Made by a program: the position numbers and the translations under genes. A stretch of DNA of 64,000 nucleotides from M3007 sp033764075 (lineage in GTDB: Bacteria > Bacteroidota > Bacteroidia > Chitinophagales > Saprospiraceae): NCBI GenBank assembly GCA_033764075.1, contig JANRJH010000044.1:29577-93576 (forward strand), written 5' to 3'. Below the pieces are notes generated by a model. It was given only the letters and a program-made list of their open reading frames with translations, was not told the origin of the DNA and ran no database searches. Below are positions 35,891 to 45,328 of the stretch, piece by piece. Numbering within the stretch: the stretch's first letter is position 1; every line of letters starts with the position of its first letter.

Positions 35891-37093
35891 CTACACAGCG
35901 CCGTTGCCGGTGGGTACATTGCTCACAGGGCGTTGCATCGGCATTTGCATCTGCTCCTGGCGTATTTTCAGATCTCGCCCGGTGAGGGTGGACCAGCCGT
36001 TTAAGAAGATATTCATTAAAGGGGGAATTGGGTTTGTTTTTAGGGTTGTCGGGGAAGGGGGTAAGACAGTTCGATTATAAAGAGGCACCGCATTTTGATC
36101 AAAAATACCCGCCTCAATAGCCGAAAGAATAAGCGAAGCAGGGTCGGCCATACGAAACAGCGTCTCACTCATCGCATGGGCAGGCACGCCTACCTTGTTG
36201 GCAAGCGCAAAGAGACGCTGGGCCGGGCTTTGTTCGTTGATGCCAAGAGCTTCCAAAAGCGGGCACGGCGCTTCCAGGCTCAGATGGAACCAGGAGTACC
36301 GGCAGTTCAAATAGTACTCGATCAGCGACAAAAAGCCATTGTTGCGCTGCGCCAGGAAGTTTCGCCTGATTTCAGCGCATTTGAACTGCATCGTCTCGTC
36401 GTCGGTCAGATTGATGCCTGAGGTCACGTTTTGGCTGGCAAAAGCGACATGCCATTCCTCGCCGAGTTTCTGGAAGTCTGCCTGGAAGTTTTTGTACGCA
36501 GTTCGAGGCAAGCTGCCAGGATCGGGAGCAGGCTGACCGGACACGCTGGCCGGCACAAAACCGAACATACTGTAGAACGCATTGTTCTTGATGGTTTGAA
36601 TATCGGGGTGTATCCAACTGAACAAATTAAAGGTAGAATCCACCGGCGGATTGGAAAACCACAGCATCTCCGTGTTGCGGACATACTGCAAGGCCCCGTT
36701 ATTGGGATTGAACTCCAACTCACCGTTGCGGATTTTTCGGATGGCTTCCCGGAATATTTCCACGCAGCCCGTCTGGTCAATCAACAGCGCGTAGATGAGG
36801 TGCGGGGAGATGACTACGCCTTGACTTGGAGGTGTAGTAAGCGTGAAGAGTTGTTGATTTTGGTTAAAGTTCTGATTAACAATAGTATTCAAGTAGTTCT
36901 GTGGCAATCCAAGCAGACTACTCTTATTAATTGGACTACCCAATGGCGCATTTGGATTCCGCATCAGAAACGCCCACCCCATTTCCATCAAGGCCATGAG
37001 GTCTTTAATGTTAAGAGCGGTGTATAAACCATCTGCTCTTGCTTGAAGGGTTCTTCCTCTAGGAGCGACATTCATTGCAAATCTTCTGAACAT
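35891..37093 (-). CDS. Hypothetical 400-residue protein of the accessory module
   Basis: A 400-residue protein with no signal peptide and no clear TM helix. It opens with a basic head (MFRRFAMNVAPRGRTLQARA) and ends in a low-complexity Met/Gln/Pro tail (IRQEQMQMPMQRPVSN). In the middle are aromatic-rich stretches (LWFSNPPVDSTFNLFSWIHP; EYYLNCRYSWFHLSLEAPCP). Family not recognised. It sits between the 73-aa gene and the large AT-rich gene, with base composition closer to the rest of the genome. Confidence 0.72.
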   Translation of the reverse strand: MFRRFAMNVAPRGRTLQARADGLYTALNIKDLMALMEMGWAFLMRNPNAPLGSPINKSSLLGLPQNYLNTIVNQNFNQNQQLFTLTTPPSQGVVISPHLIYALLIDQTGCVEIFREAIRKIRNGELEFNPNNGALQYVRNTEMLWFSNPPVDSTFNLFSWIHPDIQTIKNNAFYSMFGFVPASVSGQPAPDPGSLPRTAYKNFQADFQKLGEEWHVAFASQNVTSGINLTDDETMQFKCAEIRRNFLAQRNNGFLSLIEYYLNCRYSWFHLSLEAPCPLLEALGINEQSPAQRLFALANKVGVPAHAMSETLFRMADPASLILSAIEAGIFDQNAVPLYNRTVLPPSPTTLKTNPIPPLMNIFLNGWSTLTGRDLKIRQEQMQMPMQRPVSNVPTGNGAV

Positions 37094-37156
37094 TTTTGTT
37101 GTTTTTTAATCGTTGAAAAGAAATGGGTTGGTGAAGGGTAAGTTTCAGAGATACGT

Positions 37157-37378
37157 CTATGGGAATTGAATATTCCACTCTCGATACTTATCAGAAGTAC
37201 CATGATAATATACATCATTAACCCCCGTCATCAATTTTTGCATCTCCTCAAAAAATGCTACAATTTTTGACGCATCATCGCTTGGATTGTCCAATAACAT
37301 ATTTCTTTCGCTTGCTGTCGGCAACGTGATTGATCCTCCCTGTGGAGGAGATGTTGTTGTTTTTGTTTGACTTGCCAT
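37157..37378 (-). CDS. Small hypothetical protein of the accessory module
   Basis: A 73-residue hydrophilic protein. The first 25 residues are Thr/Ser/Pro-rich (MASQTKTTTSPPQGGSITLP), the rest is predicted helical (SKIVAFFEEMQKLMTGVNDV) and ends in YHGTSDKYREWNIQFP. It lies 28 bases after the HExxH protease-like gene and 63 bases before the 400-aa gene, in the same direction. No known family; possibly a small partner, adaptor or chaperone. Confidence 0.6.
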   Translation of the reverse strand: MASQTKTTTSPPQGGSITLPTASERNMLLDNPSDDASKIVAFFEEMQKLMTGVNDVYYHGTSDKYREWNIQFP

Positions 37379-37406
37379 TTTATTTAAATTTTAATATGTG
37401 AAAAAG

Positions 37407-38648
37407 TTACTGTATTACATTCCCCAGCAAAACCATCCACCCCCGCTGTTGTGCCAGCAGTTCGGATGCTCTTCCCGGGCGTTCAACAAGTTCGTATCCG
37501 TTCAGGGCAAGGCGCAGCAAGGGCGCCTCTGCTACGAGGTAAGGCGATCGGTAAAAGCCTTTGCCACTGGTGTCGGCTTCTCGCTTCAGGCGGTCGGGGT
37601 GTGCTGTGCGCGGGTCAATCCACGCGGCGAGTGATTTGTTCCGGAGGGCTGTGTATGGTTTTTCACAAACAATACGGACCACTTCCGGCATCGCCTCAAG
37701 GGAACGCCGCATCAGTCCGTGCACTTCCTCCGGTGCTTCTGCGACGGGATGCCGGCGCACCCAGTCCTCTTCCATCTCATCCCACAACCCGCTGTCGTAA
37801 AAGTGCCTGCAGCACTGTATGCCGAACAGGACCCGCAGGTAGCTGATCGGGTGCGGGTCGCCCGGCGAGAAGGCAAACACGGCGCCGGGGGTATCCACCA
37901 CATCGTGCAGGGCGGCCACAGAGGCAAAGCCCGTGTGTACAAAGCCGTAGGCATCCGCCGCAATTTCGGATGCCCAGCTTGCCCAGGTGTCCGCCAACTC
38001 CGTCCCATAGCCGCGCAAATCGGTACGGAGTGCCGTCCGCAATTCTTCGTTCCAGTTCAGGATGTGGGCCACCTGATGCCCGGCCTCGTGCACCAATGCG
38101 GTGGGCCGCATCAGGTTGTGGCGGGTCACTTTGATGGCCGCCACCGGGTTGTCGGTGTGGCCGTCCCAAAGCCGCATATCTGCTTTGAGCAGGGCCATGC
38201 CGAGTCCGTCGTCCAGATAAGCAAGCACAGGCGGTATCCGAAAGCCGAGCGGGTCGAGCAGGGAGCGCATGGCCGAAATGGCCATACGGTCGCAGGCCCG
38301 CAGCAGGGCAATGGTCTCCTGATCGGTACGGGAAGCGAGCGCGTTGGCAAAAAAGTCCATCATCGTTTCTACCCGCATGTACTGGCTGCGCAATTGTGCC
38401 AGTTGCGGCCGGAAACGCTCCGGGGCATCGTTTGTCATGACCAAGTGCACCAACTGTTCACCTTGCTGCACCAGGCGTTTGGCCGATGCTGCCAGCCGCT
38501 CCCGGAGGGCCAGATGCAGGTAGTCCTCCAGGCTTCTCCACGTTTGTTCGGATGCCAGGCTACTCAGGTCGCCCAGCCGCCGGGCCGCCTCCGTCCAATG
38601 CTGGGTTTGCAGCAATACCGGGTTATATGTCACGTCTGTTTCAAACAT
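37407..38648 (-). CDS. Putative zinc metalloprotease (HExxH) of the accessory module
   Basis: A 413-residue protein with the zincin motif HEAGHQVAHILNWNEE near residue 186, a likely third ligand in ASEIAADAYGFVHTG about 50 residues later, and a GDPHPISYLRVLFG segment that recalls the HP-x-x-R region of gluzincins. No signal peptide is present, so it is a cytoplasmic or delivered protease, if active. The ATG at 38648 overlaps the stop of the 783-aa gene by 8 bases; an ATG at 38669 would give 29 bases of overlap. Either way the two genes are translationally coupled. The closest family is not recognised. Confidence 0.68.
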   Translation of the reverse strand: MFETDVTYNPVLLQTQHWTEAARRLGDLSSLASEQTWRSLEDYLHLALRERLAASAKRLVQQGEQLVHLVMTNDAPERFRPQLAQLRSQYMRVETMMDFFANALASRTDQETIALLRACDRMAISAMRSLLDPLGFRIPPVLAYLDDGLGMALLKADMRLWDGHTDNPVAAIKVTRHNLMRPTALVHEAGHQVAHILNWNEELRTALRTDLRGYGTELADTWASWASEIAADAYGFVHTGFASVAALHDVVDTPGAVFAFSPGDPHPISYLRVLFGIQCCRHFYDSGLWDEMEEDWVRRHPVAEAPEEVHGLMRRSLEAMPEVVRIVCEKPYTALRNKSLAAWIDPRTAHPDRLKREADTSGKGFYRSPYLVAEAPLLRLALNGYELVERPGRASELLAQQRGWMVLLGNVIQ

Positions 38649-40992
38649 GTTGGAAACCCGGTTTTGCATCCAAACGCACGCCAGCCGGCTGCCGGCCGAA
38701 CATGGCCTCCTGGAGGGAAACGGTTTGCCCGGCCAGCATTTGCCGAACCTGGTCGAAGTCGGGCGGGTTGAGCACGGTGGCGTTTAGCGTCATGCCGTCG
38801 GAGTAATCTTCCACCGCCTCCACCACCTTATCGGGGTGGTCGCGCAGGAAGCCAACCAGGTGGCTGCCCACCCAGTTGCCGGTGGCCTCGCCGAGTGCGT
38901 TCACCACCACCGGCGGAAGCAGGTCTGCTGCCATGCCGGAACGTTTGCCGGGCAAGACGTTGGGATGCACGATTTTGAGGCAGCCGAGTTTTCCGTACTT
39001 GAACACGTTTTCCAGCCCTTGTTTCAATGCCATCATGAGCATCACATGGGCTGTTTCCGGCATTCTTTTGCGGAGATTGACCGCGATGGCCTGAGCGTCG
39101 GCTTCGCTGAGGTACAAACCGATTTTTATTTCGTTGGCAAAAAAGTCCAGTTTGAGCTTTAAGCCGGTCACGCGCCTGAGCGTCTGTCGCCCTTCGGCGG
39201 GCTGGAACCACTGTGGCCTCGCATTGGGCACATCGAGGTAATAGTACCGGTGGCCTTGCGTATTCCTGGCGTTGCCGAGGCATCCTTTGTGTTTGCACCC
39301 CACGCCCGGCTCGTTGAACAACATCCCGGCAGCAATAGAGGTGAGGGGATGAAACTGCATCCATGCTTCCCGCCCGATGCCACCCATGCCCGGCAAGCCC
39401 TTCAGGTACTTGCTCAGGTGAAACCTTGAACTGCCGGGCATGCCCTCCACCATATAAACCCTGACTGGAATGGAAGAATTGACATGGATGCCCATGCTGT
39501 CCCGCAAGTAAGCGCCCAGGGAAATGCCCCCGAAAGTCTTGATTTCCTGAGCCATGTAAGGAGTCAGCTCGGTTTCAAAAACATCATTCAATTGTTTGAT
39601 TTTGGACGCCACCTTTCCCCTTTTTTTAACTTTGGCCGGTTTCCACATCAGGTTTTGATGTCGGTCAGACTCTCGAAGTTTGGGATTGGCTTTATAGACT
39701 TTATCCTGAAGCAAATCGGGCAAGTTGGCCGCCGCTGCGTTCTCGAAGGCCTGGATCACATAACGCTCAAGCAATTGGCGGTCTTCCAGAACATGCGCGG
39801 GAAGATCGGCAACCTGATGAATGGTGTCCTCAACCGTTGCTGTTACGGCATCTGCGGCTAACATATCCGGCTCTTCGTTGGGGACAACCTCTCCAAGCAT
39901 ATTAATTCCAGCCCTGGCGATGTGGCCTCCCAGTATTTTTCCATTCTCTTTGCCGACCAATGGGGAAATAAGGCCGGAAATCAGCGGAGAAACAGTGTTA
40001 ATAACCCTGTCTTTTCCGATCAGTCGGATCGCCTGTCGAACAACCGGCAGCAGTGCTGGAAGGAACTGCTCCATCAGGGGTTCCGGACTTTCTCCTTCTT
40101 TTAACTGCGCAATTCCCTGGGCAAATTCTTGCCGGGCCTTTTGCAGACTGAGCTCGCTGTTCTCCAGTTGGTAAGCCGTCCGTACCATTTCCCGTTCAAA
40201 TAGCTCCAGTTCTCGAGCATTGGGTGAGGTTATCCAATGGGCCAGCATGGCGTTTAATTCCATTTCGGCTGATTCCGCCGGATCTTCCATGGCCGCTCTC
40301 GCTATTTCGGCCGCCTGTGGCGCCAGTTTTTTTGCCAGATCTTGCGCCATGCCCTGATATTCCTTTGGCAGCTTATCTATCCCCTTTTGCAGAAAACCCT
40401 TGAGAAATTGGGTTATTTTAGGCCTTAGCGTGTTGAGCAACAGCCCTATGGGTGTGAATTTTGCCACGGCGCCGGCAGCCTTTTTTACTGTTTTGCCTAT
40501 TTTTCGGAATGCCTTGCCAAGAAACTGCTCCTGTACAACCGAAAAACTTCCTGTCGTCGGGGCGACCTGGCTGTCAACGAAGTGTTCAAAATCCTCAACA
40601 GTTGCTCTTCCCTGGTCAACTTCGCTTCCCTTTTCTATCAGCCGATCGAAATAGCGGTCAATCTCACCCAGCATTGGCACATAATGTTCAAGCACCATCT
40701 GTCGGGCGGCATGTTCAGACTGGAGATATGAGTTGTTTTCCAGGTAAGACTCGTACAGGTCACTCGCTTCATACTGCAATTCCTCCATTGCTTCTTCCAA
40801 TTCCTCATCATACAATTCACTCATGGTCTGAACAAGCTGCTCTGTTTTGGAGTCGTTGAGCGGCTGTTTGCCGTTCAGGGTGGACACCGTCAAAAAAGGG
40901 CTTGCTTCGCTCCACGTTTGCACTGCTGATTTCACCTGCTGCTCAGGTGCTTCCAATTCAAGGCTGGGTAAGCTGAAAAATGGAGAATTCAT
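38641..40992 (-). CDS. Large hypothetical protein opening the accessory module
   Basis: A 783-residue protein without signal peptide. The first 110 residues are acidic and helical (ELYDEELEEAMEELQYEASD). Residues about 160-200 form an amphipathic or weakly hydrophobic stretch (KTVKKAAGAVAKFTPIGLLL). Around residues 480-590 a distinct globular part contains IPVRVYMVEGMPGSSRFHLS and a Cys/His cluster, CKHKGCLGNARNTQGH, that could bind metal. The C-terminal 150 residues are helical. No family recognised. It is the first gene of the long - strand series and is coupled to the HExxH protein. Confidence 0.72.
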   Translation of the reverse strand: MNSPFFSLPSLELEAPEQQVKSAVQTWSEASPFLTVSTLNGKQPLNDSKTEQLVQTMSELYDEELEEAMEELQYEASDLYESYLENNSYLQSEHAARQMVLEHYVPMLGEIDRYFDRLIEKGSEVDQGRATVEDFEHFVDSQVAPTTGSFSVVQEQFLGKAFRKIGKTVKKAAGAVAKFTPIGLLLNTLRPKITQFLKGFLQKGIDKLPKEYQGMAQDLAKKLAPQAAEIARAAMEDPAESAEMELNAMLAHWITSPNARELELFEREMVRTAYQLENSELSLQKARQEFAQGIAQLKEGESPEPLMEQFLPALLPVVRQAIRLIGKDRVINTVSPLISGLISPLVGKENGKILGGHIARAGINMLGEVVPNEEPDMLAADAVTATVEDTIHQVADLPAHVLEDRQLLERYVIQAFENAAAANLPDLLQDKVYKANPKLRESDRHQNLMWKPAKVKKRGKVASKIKQLNDVFETELTPYMAQEIKTFGGISLGAYLRDSMGIHVNSSIPVRVYMVEGMPGSSRFHLSKYLKGLPGMGGIGREAWMQFHPLTSIAAGMLFNEPGVGCKHKGCLGNARNTQGHRYYYLDVPNARPQWFQPAEGRQTLRRVTGLKLKLDFFANEIKIGLYLSEADAQAIAVNLRKRMPETAHVMLMMALKQGLENVFKYGKLGCLKIVHPNVLPGKRSGMAADLLPPVVVNALGEATGNWVGSHLVGFLRDHPDKVVEAVEDYSDGMTLNATVLNPPDFDQVRQMLAGQTVSLQEAMFGRQPAGVRLDAKPGFQHV

Positions 40993-41339
40993 GGACTTGT
41001 GATTTATTGAAATTTGATCAATCCAAAGCCGCCTTACATCAATATTTTCTACTAATCGGCAATACCTGAAACACTGCTAAAACGCCATTGAACCGGCGCT
41101 CAAAAACATAGTGACATAAACCGCCAAAATCTTAACAACTCATCCCCAAAAAATTTTAATCGCTGCGGCGCTCCGTACGCATATCTGCTCCCGGACCTCT
41201 CAACAAACGCCTGAAATCCTATTCCGACGCCGACACTGCTACAAATACCTCGTCCACCTCCACCATAACCAAAGTCTTGCGACCGGTGAAGCAAATTTCC
41301 CCCCTTCTTATAGCATTACATTGTAAAAACCCGAACACA
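40993..41339. other. Non-coding gap between the accessory module and the AraC-type regulator
   Basis: I see no convincing gene, hairpin or promoter match in these 347 bases. The promoter of the 783-aa gene should lie here on the - strand, but no clear TTG-N19-TAnnTTTG pair was found. Confidence 0.5.
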
Positions 41340-42200
41340 CTAATCCTCCAGCAAGCTGCTCAGTCCTGCCTGGTGTTGCTTGAAGTCCAGCTCCATTTCA
41401 CCATATTGAGCGAAATGGAATGTTGGCGGGTTGCCTGTAAATTCGCGAAAATCGCGAATCAGGTGCGATTGATCCGTGTAGCCAAACCGGGCAACCAATG
41501 CCATCCACGAAGTATTGGGGTGCTTCAGCCAGAAGTTTGCCGCCGCACGGAAACGGATCAGCCGGATCCATGATTTTGGCGAGAGTCCGGTTTGTATGAC
41601 ACATTGTTTCTCGATCCAGCGATCACTACACCGGAATTTCTTGCCCAAGGCTTGCACCGTCAAACCTGCCGGATGCCGAAGCATAAAGTTCAATACCGGT
41701 GTAAAATCGCCGGGGCCAATTTTAGTTTTTTGGTCAAAATACCGATACAGATGCTGTTGGATAAGTGCCACTGCCTGATCGGGGGTGCTGACCGACCAAA
41801 GGCGGTCCTGTAACTCGGTAAAATATGGGTTCAGGCCAAGGCTGTCCAGCGTCAGCGAGCAGTTTGCAAGCCCCTGGACGCTGCTCCGCATAAAATGGTA
41901 GGCGCCCGTCGTTTTGAGCATCACCATGACAAAATGGATGGCGCCCGAAAAATTAGCCTGTGCGTATTGGCTGGCGGCGGTTAGCAGGGCCGGTTCATCC
42001 ATTTGCGGCTTGATGTATCCAGCCTCTGATATGCCAAACCGATAGTTCGTCGTGGAAGGTTGTGCGTATGGAAAAACAAGCATTGGGATGCCTCGGGCAC
42101 TGAATACCATGTTTACCTCCCTTTCAAACTGGCCGTCGACAGCTAAAAAGCCGGCGACGAATTGGGAAATGGATGGATGGGGGGGAAAGTCAATTACCAT
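41340..42200 (-). CDS. AraC family transcriptional regulator
   Basis: A 286-residue protein with a C-terminal AraC/XylS DNA-binding domain: first helix-turn-helix GLTVQALGKKFRCSDRWIEK near residue 190 and second ALVARFGYTDQSHLIRDFRE near residue 245, followed by the family tail TGNPPTFH. The N-terminal part resembles the DUF6597-like sensor domain found in phylum members (FPPHPSISQFVAGFLAVDG opening). It lies upstream of, and on the same strand as, the accessory module, separated by 347 bases, and may control it. Confidence 0.88.
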   Translation of the reverse strand: MVIDFPPHPSISQFVAGFLAVDGQFEREVNMVFSARGIPMLVFPYAQPSTTNYRFGISEAGYIKPQMDEPALLTAASQYAQANFSGAIHFVMVMLKTTGAYHFMRSSVQGLANCSLTLDSLGLNPYFTELQDRLWSVSTPDQAVALIQQHLYRYFDQKTKIGPGDFTPVLNFMLRHPAGLTVQALGKKFRCSDRWIEKQCVIQTGLSPKSWIRLIRFRAAANFWLKHPNTSWMALVARFGYTDQSHLIRDFREFTGNPPTFHFAQYGEMELDFKQHQAGLSSLLED

Positions 42201-42256
42201 TTGGCTATATTTGTTTTATATTGATTTAAAATATATTAAATAAAAGGGCGAATCAC

Positions 42257-42306
42257 CCCCAAAAAACAAACATGAGCCGCCCCGGCATTCCGGAACGACT
42301 CATGTT
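42257..42306 (-). terminator. Intrinsic terminator of the large T9SS protein gene (contains 33-bp repeat, right copy)
   Basis: On the - strand AACATGAG (42306-42299) pairs with CTCATGTT (42276-42269), with further pairing of CCGG inside, and the hairpin is followed by TGTTTTTTGGGG. It lies 42 bases after the stop of the T9SS gene. The stretch 42257-42289 is identical to 27016-27048. Confidence 0.75.
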
Positions 42307-42347
42307 CATGGGATGAGATTACGCCAGGTGAGTAAAGGCTTTTCAGA

Positions 42348-45224
42348 TTAGTGCGCCAAGAGTTTGCCGGTGGCTACCGGCCTGCCGTCGGCGGCAATCC
42401 GGTAAAAAAGGGTGCCCGCCGGCAATTGGCGTCTCCACAATTGGAATGAGGGTTGAGCCTGTTGAGCAGTGAACAACAACCGGCCCTGTACATTATAAAT
42501 CTCCAAGGAATAAATGTCTGCGAGTACGCCTTTCAACATAACGGTGGTGCTTTCCACAAACGGGTTGGGGTACACCGACACGTCGGCGCCGGGCACAAAC
42601 AACTCTTTGGTCTGCACGATCGCGAAGGTGTCGAAAGGACATACGGTATGGATGGTCCGGTCAGTAAACACCGGCTCATGGTAATCAAAATAGACGGCAG
42701 CGGTATTGAATATTTCTATTCCACAGGTGAGGTTTGGTTTTTGGGATACACGAAACTTCACGTAGCCGCTGCCGCCGGGGGCGAGATTAACATTGGTCAG
42801 ATTAAAGACGACGATACCCTGGCCGGACAAATCGAATTCGAATGGGTGTCCGGCAACACCGGGGATGACGGTGGCCGGGTCGAGATGGGGCGAAAGGGTG
42901 TCGCGTACGGTAATGTTTTGCACCGTATCGGCGCCGGTATTGGTAAAGTGGATTAAATAGGTGAGATCGGTCTCCGGACTGATGTAGTGCTCGGAATCGT
43001 AGCCCTTGGGATGGCCTCTCTTTAGTACCATGGGATTATAATCGGCTTCGTTGCTCTCCTGGCAGTCGATCGACACAAACGGGTCGGCATCGTCTTCGGG
43101 GAACATGGTGTAAAAGCCGGTAGAAAAAACTGTATTGCTCGTATCACTCACGCAACCTTCGACGGCTGCGGTGGGGTAGCTCTGTCCGGGGTACCCCGGG
43201 CTCTGCTCGGCGATGATGCGGTATGTTTTGCCGTTCGCCGGCGTCTCGTACAGGATGGAGTCCTGGCCCTGCTCGAGCTGAAAACGGAAGTCCGGGTTAC
43301 CGGGTTGGGTGAGCATCACCACGTCTTCGGCGATCACGTAATCGAGGGCCTGCACCATGTCGCCGAGGCCCTTGTTGAGGAGCACCAGCCGCACGGTGTC
43401 GTCGATGCACACCGCCCGGGCGGCCACGATGGAGCCGTCCCACCCGATGCCCGCATTACAGAACGAATCGGGGAAAATGTGCGCCTCCACGCAATGGGCC
43501 TGGCCGACGACGGTGTTGCAGTCCAGAAAAGCGGTGATGGTGAACTCGCCGCAGGCGCCGTTGTTCAGGAAGCCCAGGTTGAACGTGTAGGTGTTGCCCT
43601 GCTGGTCGAACGGTGGCAGGGAGCTGGTCACGAAGTTCAGGCCGGGGGCGAGCGTCACATCAATTTGCGTGCTCACCGACGGGATGGTGCCGGTGTTGCA
43701 GTAGCGCACCGTGTACACGTTGTTGGCGCAGCGGCGCAGGATGGGGGTGCTGACGTTGACCTCGTTGCGGGGGCAGGAGTTGACCGCCGAAACCGGGATA
43801 AACACTTGTACGGTATCGTAGAAGGCGCCCACCTGTACGTCCACCACACTGTCGCAAGCCTGCCAGTAGTCGTTGGGCGCAAACAGGCGAAGCTGAAAGG
43901 CACCGGTGTCCACCTCCAGGGTGAAGTGGCCGTCGGCGTCGGCAACGGCGTAGCGTTCATCGGTGGTGCCGTCGCTGAGCCGGACGATCCAGTTTTTCAG
44001 CCCGGGCTCGCCGCCGTCGGGCAGGCAGTTCACGTTAAAATCGTGGAACACATTGCCCTGGATGTAGCTGGTGAGTACCTGGCACTTGTTGTCGGCCTTG
44101 ACGAAGTACGACTGGGTTTCGGAGAAAGGGAAGAAGGCCTGCGAGGAGCCGACCGCCAGTACGCCCCCGTCGGTAGTGGGGGTGACGGCGTAGCCGATGT
44201 CGAGACCGGCGCGGCCTACGAGCGTTTCGCAGAGGGTGTTGCCTTCCGAATCGGTGTGGAGGATGAGCAGATCAATCGCCGTGGGGCTGAGGGTTTTCAG
44301 CCCGGTGACAAAAAAGCCACCCGCCCCATCGGCAGTTAATCCGTAAAAGTCGGTTTTTGGGAAGACCTCTTGCCAGATGGCGTTTTTGGCTCCGTCGCCG
44401 CTGATTTTCAGCAGCACACCGGCGCCGCCCTGCACGTTGTTGGTGGATCCGGCGAGCACGAACGCGTCGTCATCGGTGGCTACGATGTCCTGCGCGTATT
44501 CGTCGCTCGCATTCCCCGCCAGATCGAACAGGCTGTAGGTACTTTCCCATAGTACGGTATTATCGTCCAGGCGGACTACAAAAAAATCGTCCTTGATCGG
44601 CGAGAGCGTTCTCAGGCGCCCCGCGGTGGCAATGTTCCCGTTGGTGGCCAGCGTCAGCGCAAAGCCTTCGAGCTCGGCGCCGGGTTTGGCGAACTTCTGG
44701 GTCCAGATTAAGGAGCCGTCTGAATCGGTTTTCAGGACGACCATCTCCCGGTTCCCGTCGGTATTCGTCTGATAGCCGGTGAGCATCAGCGAGCCGTCGG
44801 GCATTTCCAGTATATCGCGGCCTTCATCGTTGTTCGGCCCCCCATACTGCTCCGACCACAACTCGTTGCCGTCGGAATCGGTTTTCAGCAGGTATATATT
44901 GCGATCGCCTCCCGGCGTATTTTGAAAGTATCCAACTACAGCGTACCCGCCATCCTGCGTGACCGTCACCCCAAAACCACCGGCCATGGGCTTGCCCGGG
45001 AAGGTTTTGCGGAACTGCAGGCGCCCGTCGGCGTCGGTTTTGAACAGGTGGATCGCCGAAGCGATGTTGAAATAACCGACAGCTATGTATCCACCATCGG
45101 GCGTGGACGCTACGTCCAGCAGTTCATCCTGTCCGGAAGCGCCGTAAACGCGTTCCCAACCCTGGGCTTGCAGTGCGCCAATTGTGCTGACGACTAGGGA
45201 GACTATAACGAGGTTGCGTAACAT
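42348..45224 (-). CDS. Large secreted protein with T9SS type A sorting domain
   Basis: A 958-residue exported protein. It starts MLRNLVIVSLVVSTIGALQA (signal peptide); the frame is open to 45392 without a better start. Residues about 20-400 contain repeated blocks of the form TPDGGYIAVGYF, KTDSDGNELW and DGGVLAVGS, as in beta-propeller proteins of the phylum. Next come Ig-like or DUF7619-type domains with the VRDTLSPHLDP and AAVYFDYHEPVFTD signatures. The last 80 residues form the T9SS sorting domain (VYPNPFVESTTVML, ending in LPAGTLFYRIAADGRPVATG). It should be anchored at or released from the cell surface. Function unknown. Confidence 0.87.
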   Translation of the reverse strand: MLRNLVIVSLVVSTIGALQAQGWERVYGASGQDELLDVASTPDGGYIAVGYFNIASAIHLFKTDADGRLQFRKTFPGKPMAGGFGVTVTQDGGYAVVGYFQNTPGGDRNIYLLKTDSDGNELWSEQYGGPNNDEGRDILEMPDGSLMLTGYQTNTDGNREMVVLKTDSDGSLIWTQKFAKPGAELEGFALTLATNGNIATAGRLRTLSPIKDDFFVVRLDDNTVLWESTYSLFDLAGNASDEYAQDIVATDDDAFVLAGSTNNVQGGAGVLLKISGDGAKNAIWQEVFPKTDFYGLTADGAGGFFVTGLKTLSPTAIDLLILHTDSEGNTLCETLVGRAGLDIGYAVTPTTDGGVLAVGSSQAFFPFSETQSYFVKADNKCQVLTSYIQGNVFHDFNVNCLPDGGEPGLKNWIVRLSDGTTDERYAVADADGHFTLEVDTGAFQLRLFAPNDYWQACDSVVDVQVGAFYDTVQVFIPVSAVNSCPRNEVNVSTPILRRCANNVYTVRYCNTGTIPSVSTQIDVTLAPGLNFVTSSLPPFDQQGNTYTFNLGFLNNGACGEFTITAFLDCNTVVGQAHCVEAHIFPDSFCNAGIGWDGSIVAARAVCIDDTVRLVLLNKGLGDMVQALDYVIAEDVVMLTQPGNPDFRFQLEQGQDSILYETPANGKTYRIIAEQSPGYPGQSYPTAAVEGCVSDTSNTVFSTGFYTMFPEDDADPFVSIDCQESNEADYNPMVLKRGHPKGYDSEHYISPETDLTYLIHFTNTGADTVQNITVRDTLSPHLDPATVIPGVAGHPFEFDLSGQGIVVFNLTNVNLAPGGSGYVKFRVSQKPNLTCGIEIFNTAAVYFDYHEPVFTDRTIHTVCPFDTFAIVQTKELFVPGADVSVYPNPFVESTTVMLKGVLADIYSLEIYNVQGRLLFTAQQAQPSFQLWRRQLPAGTLFYRIAADGRPVATGKLLAH

Positions 45225-45328
45225 GGGATGTGTTGAATGGATTATTTTTCTGTCGAACTTTCTATTGACGATACAAATGTGCGAACGAGAATATGCCAAA
45301 AAAAAGACAAAAAAACCAATTTGTTGAC

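Noticed and set aside
29774..40992. Calling the accessory module a complete contractile injection system
   Set aside because: No sheath, tube, spike, baseplate or ATPase gene is visible; only the cargo-like and peptidase-like flavour suggests it.
41100..41294. A 64-codon - strand frame in the gap before the accessory module
   Set aside because: Low complexity, no signal or known motif, and no operon context that supports it.
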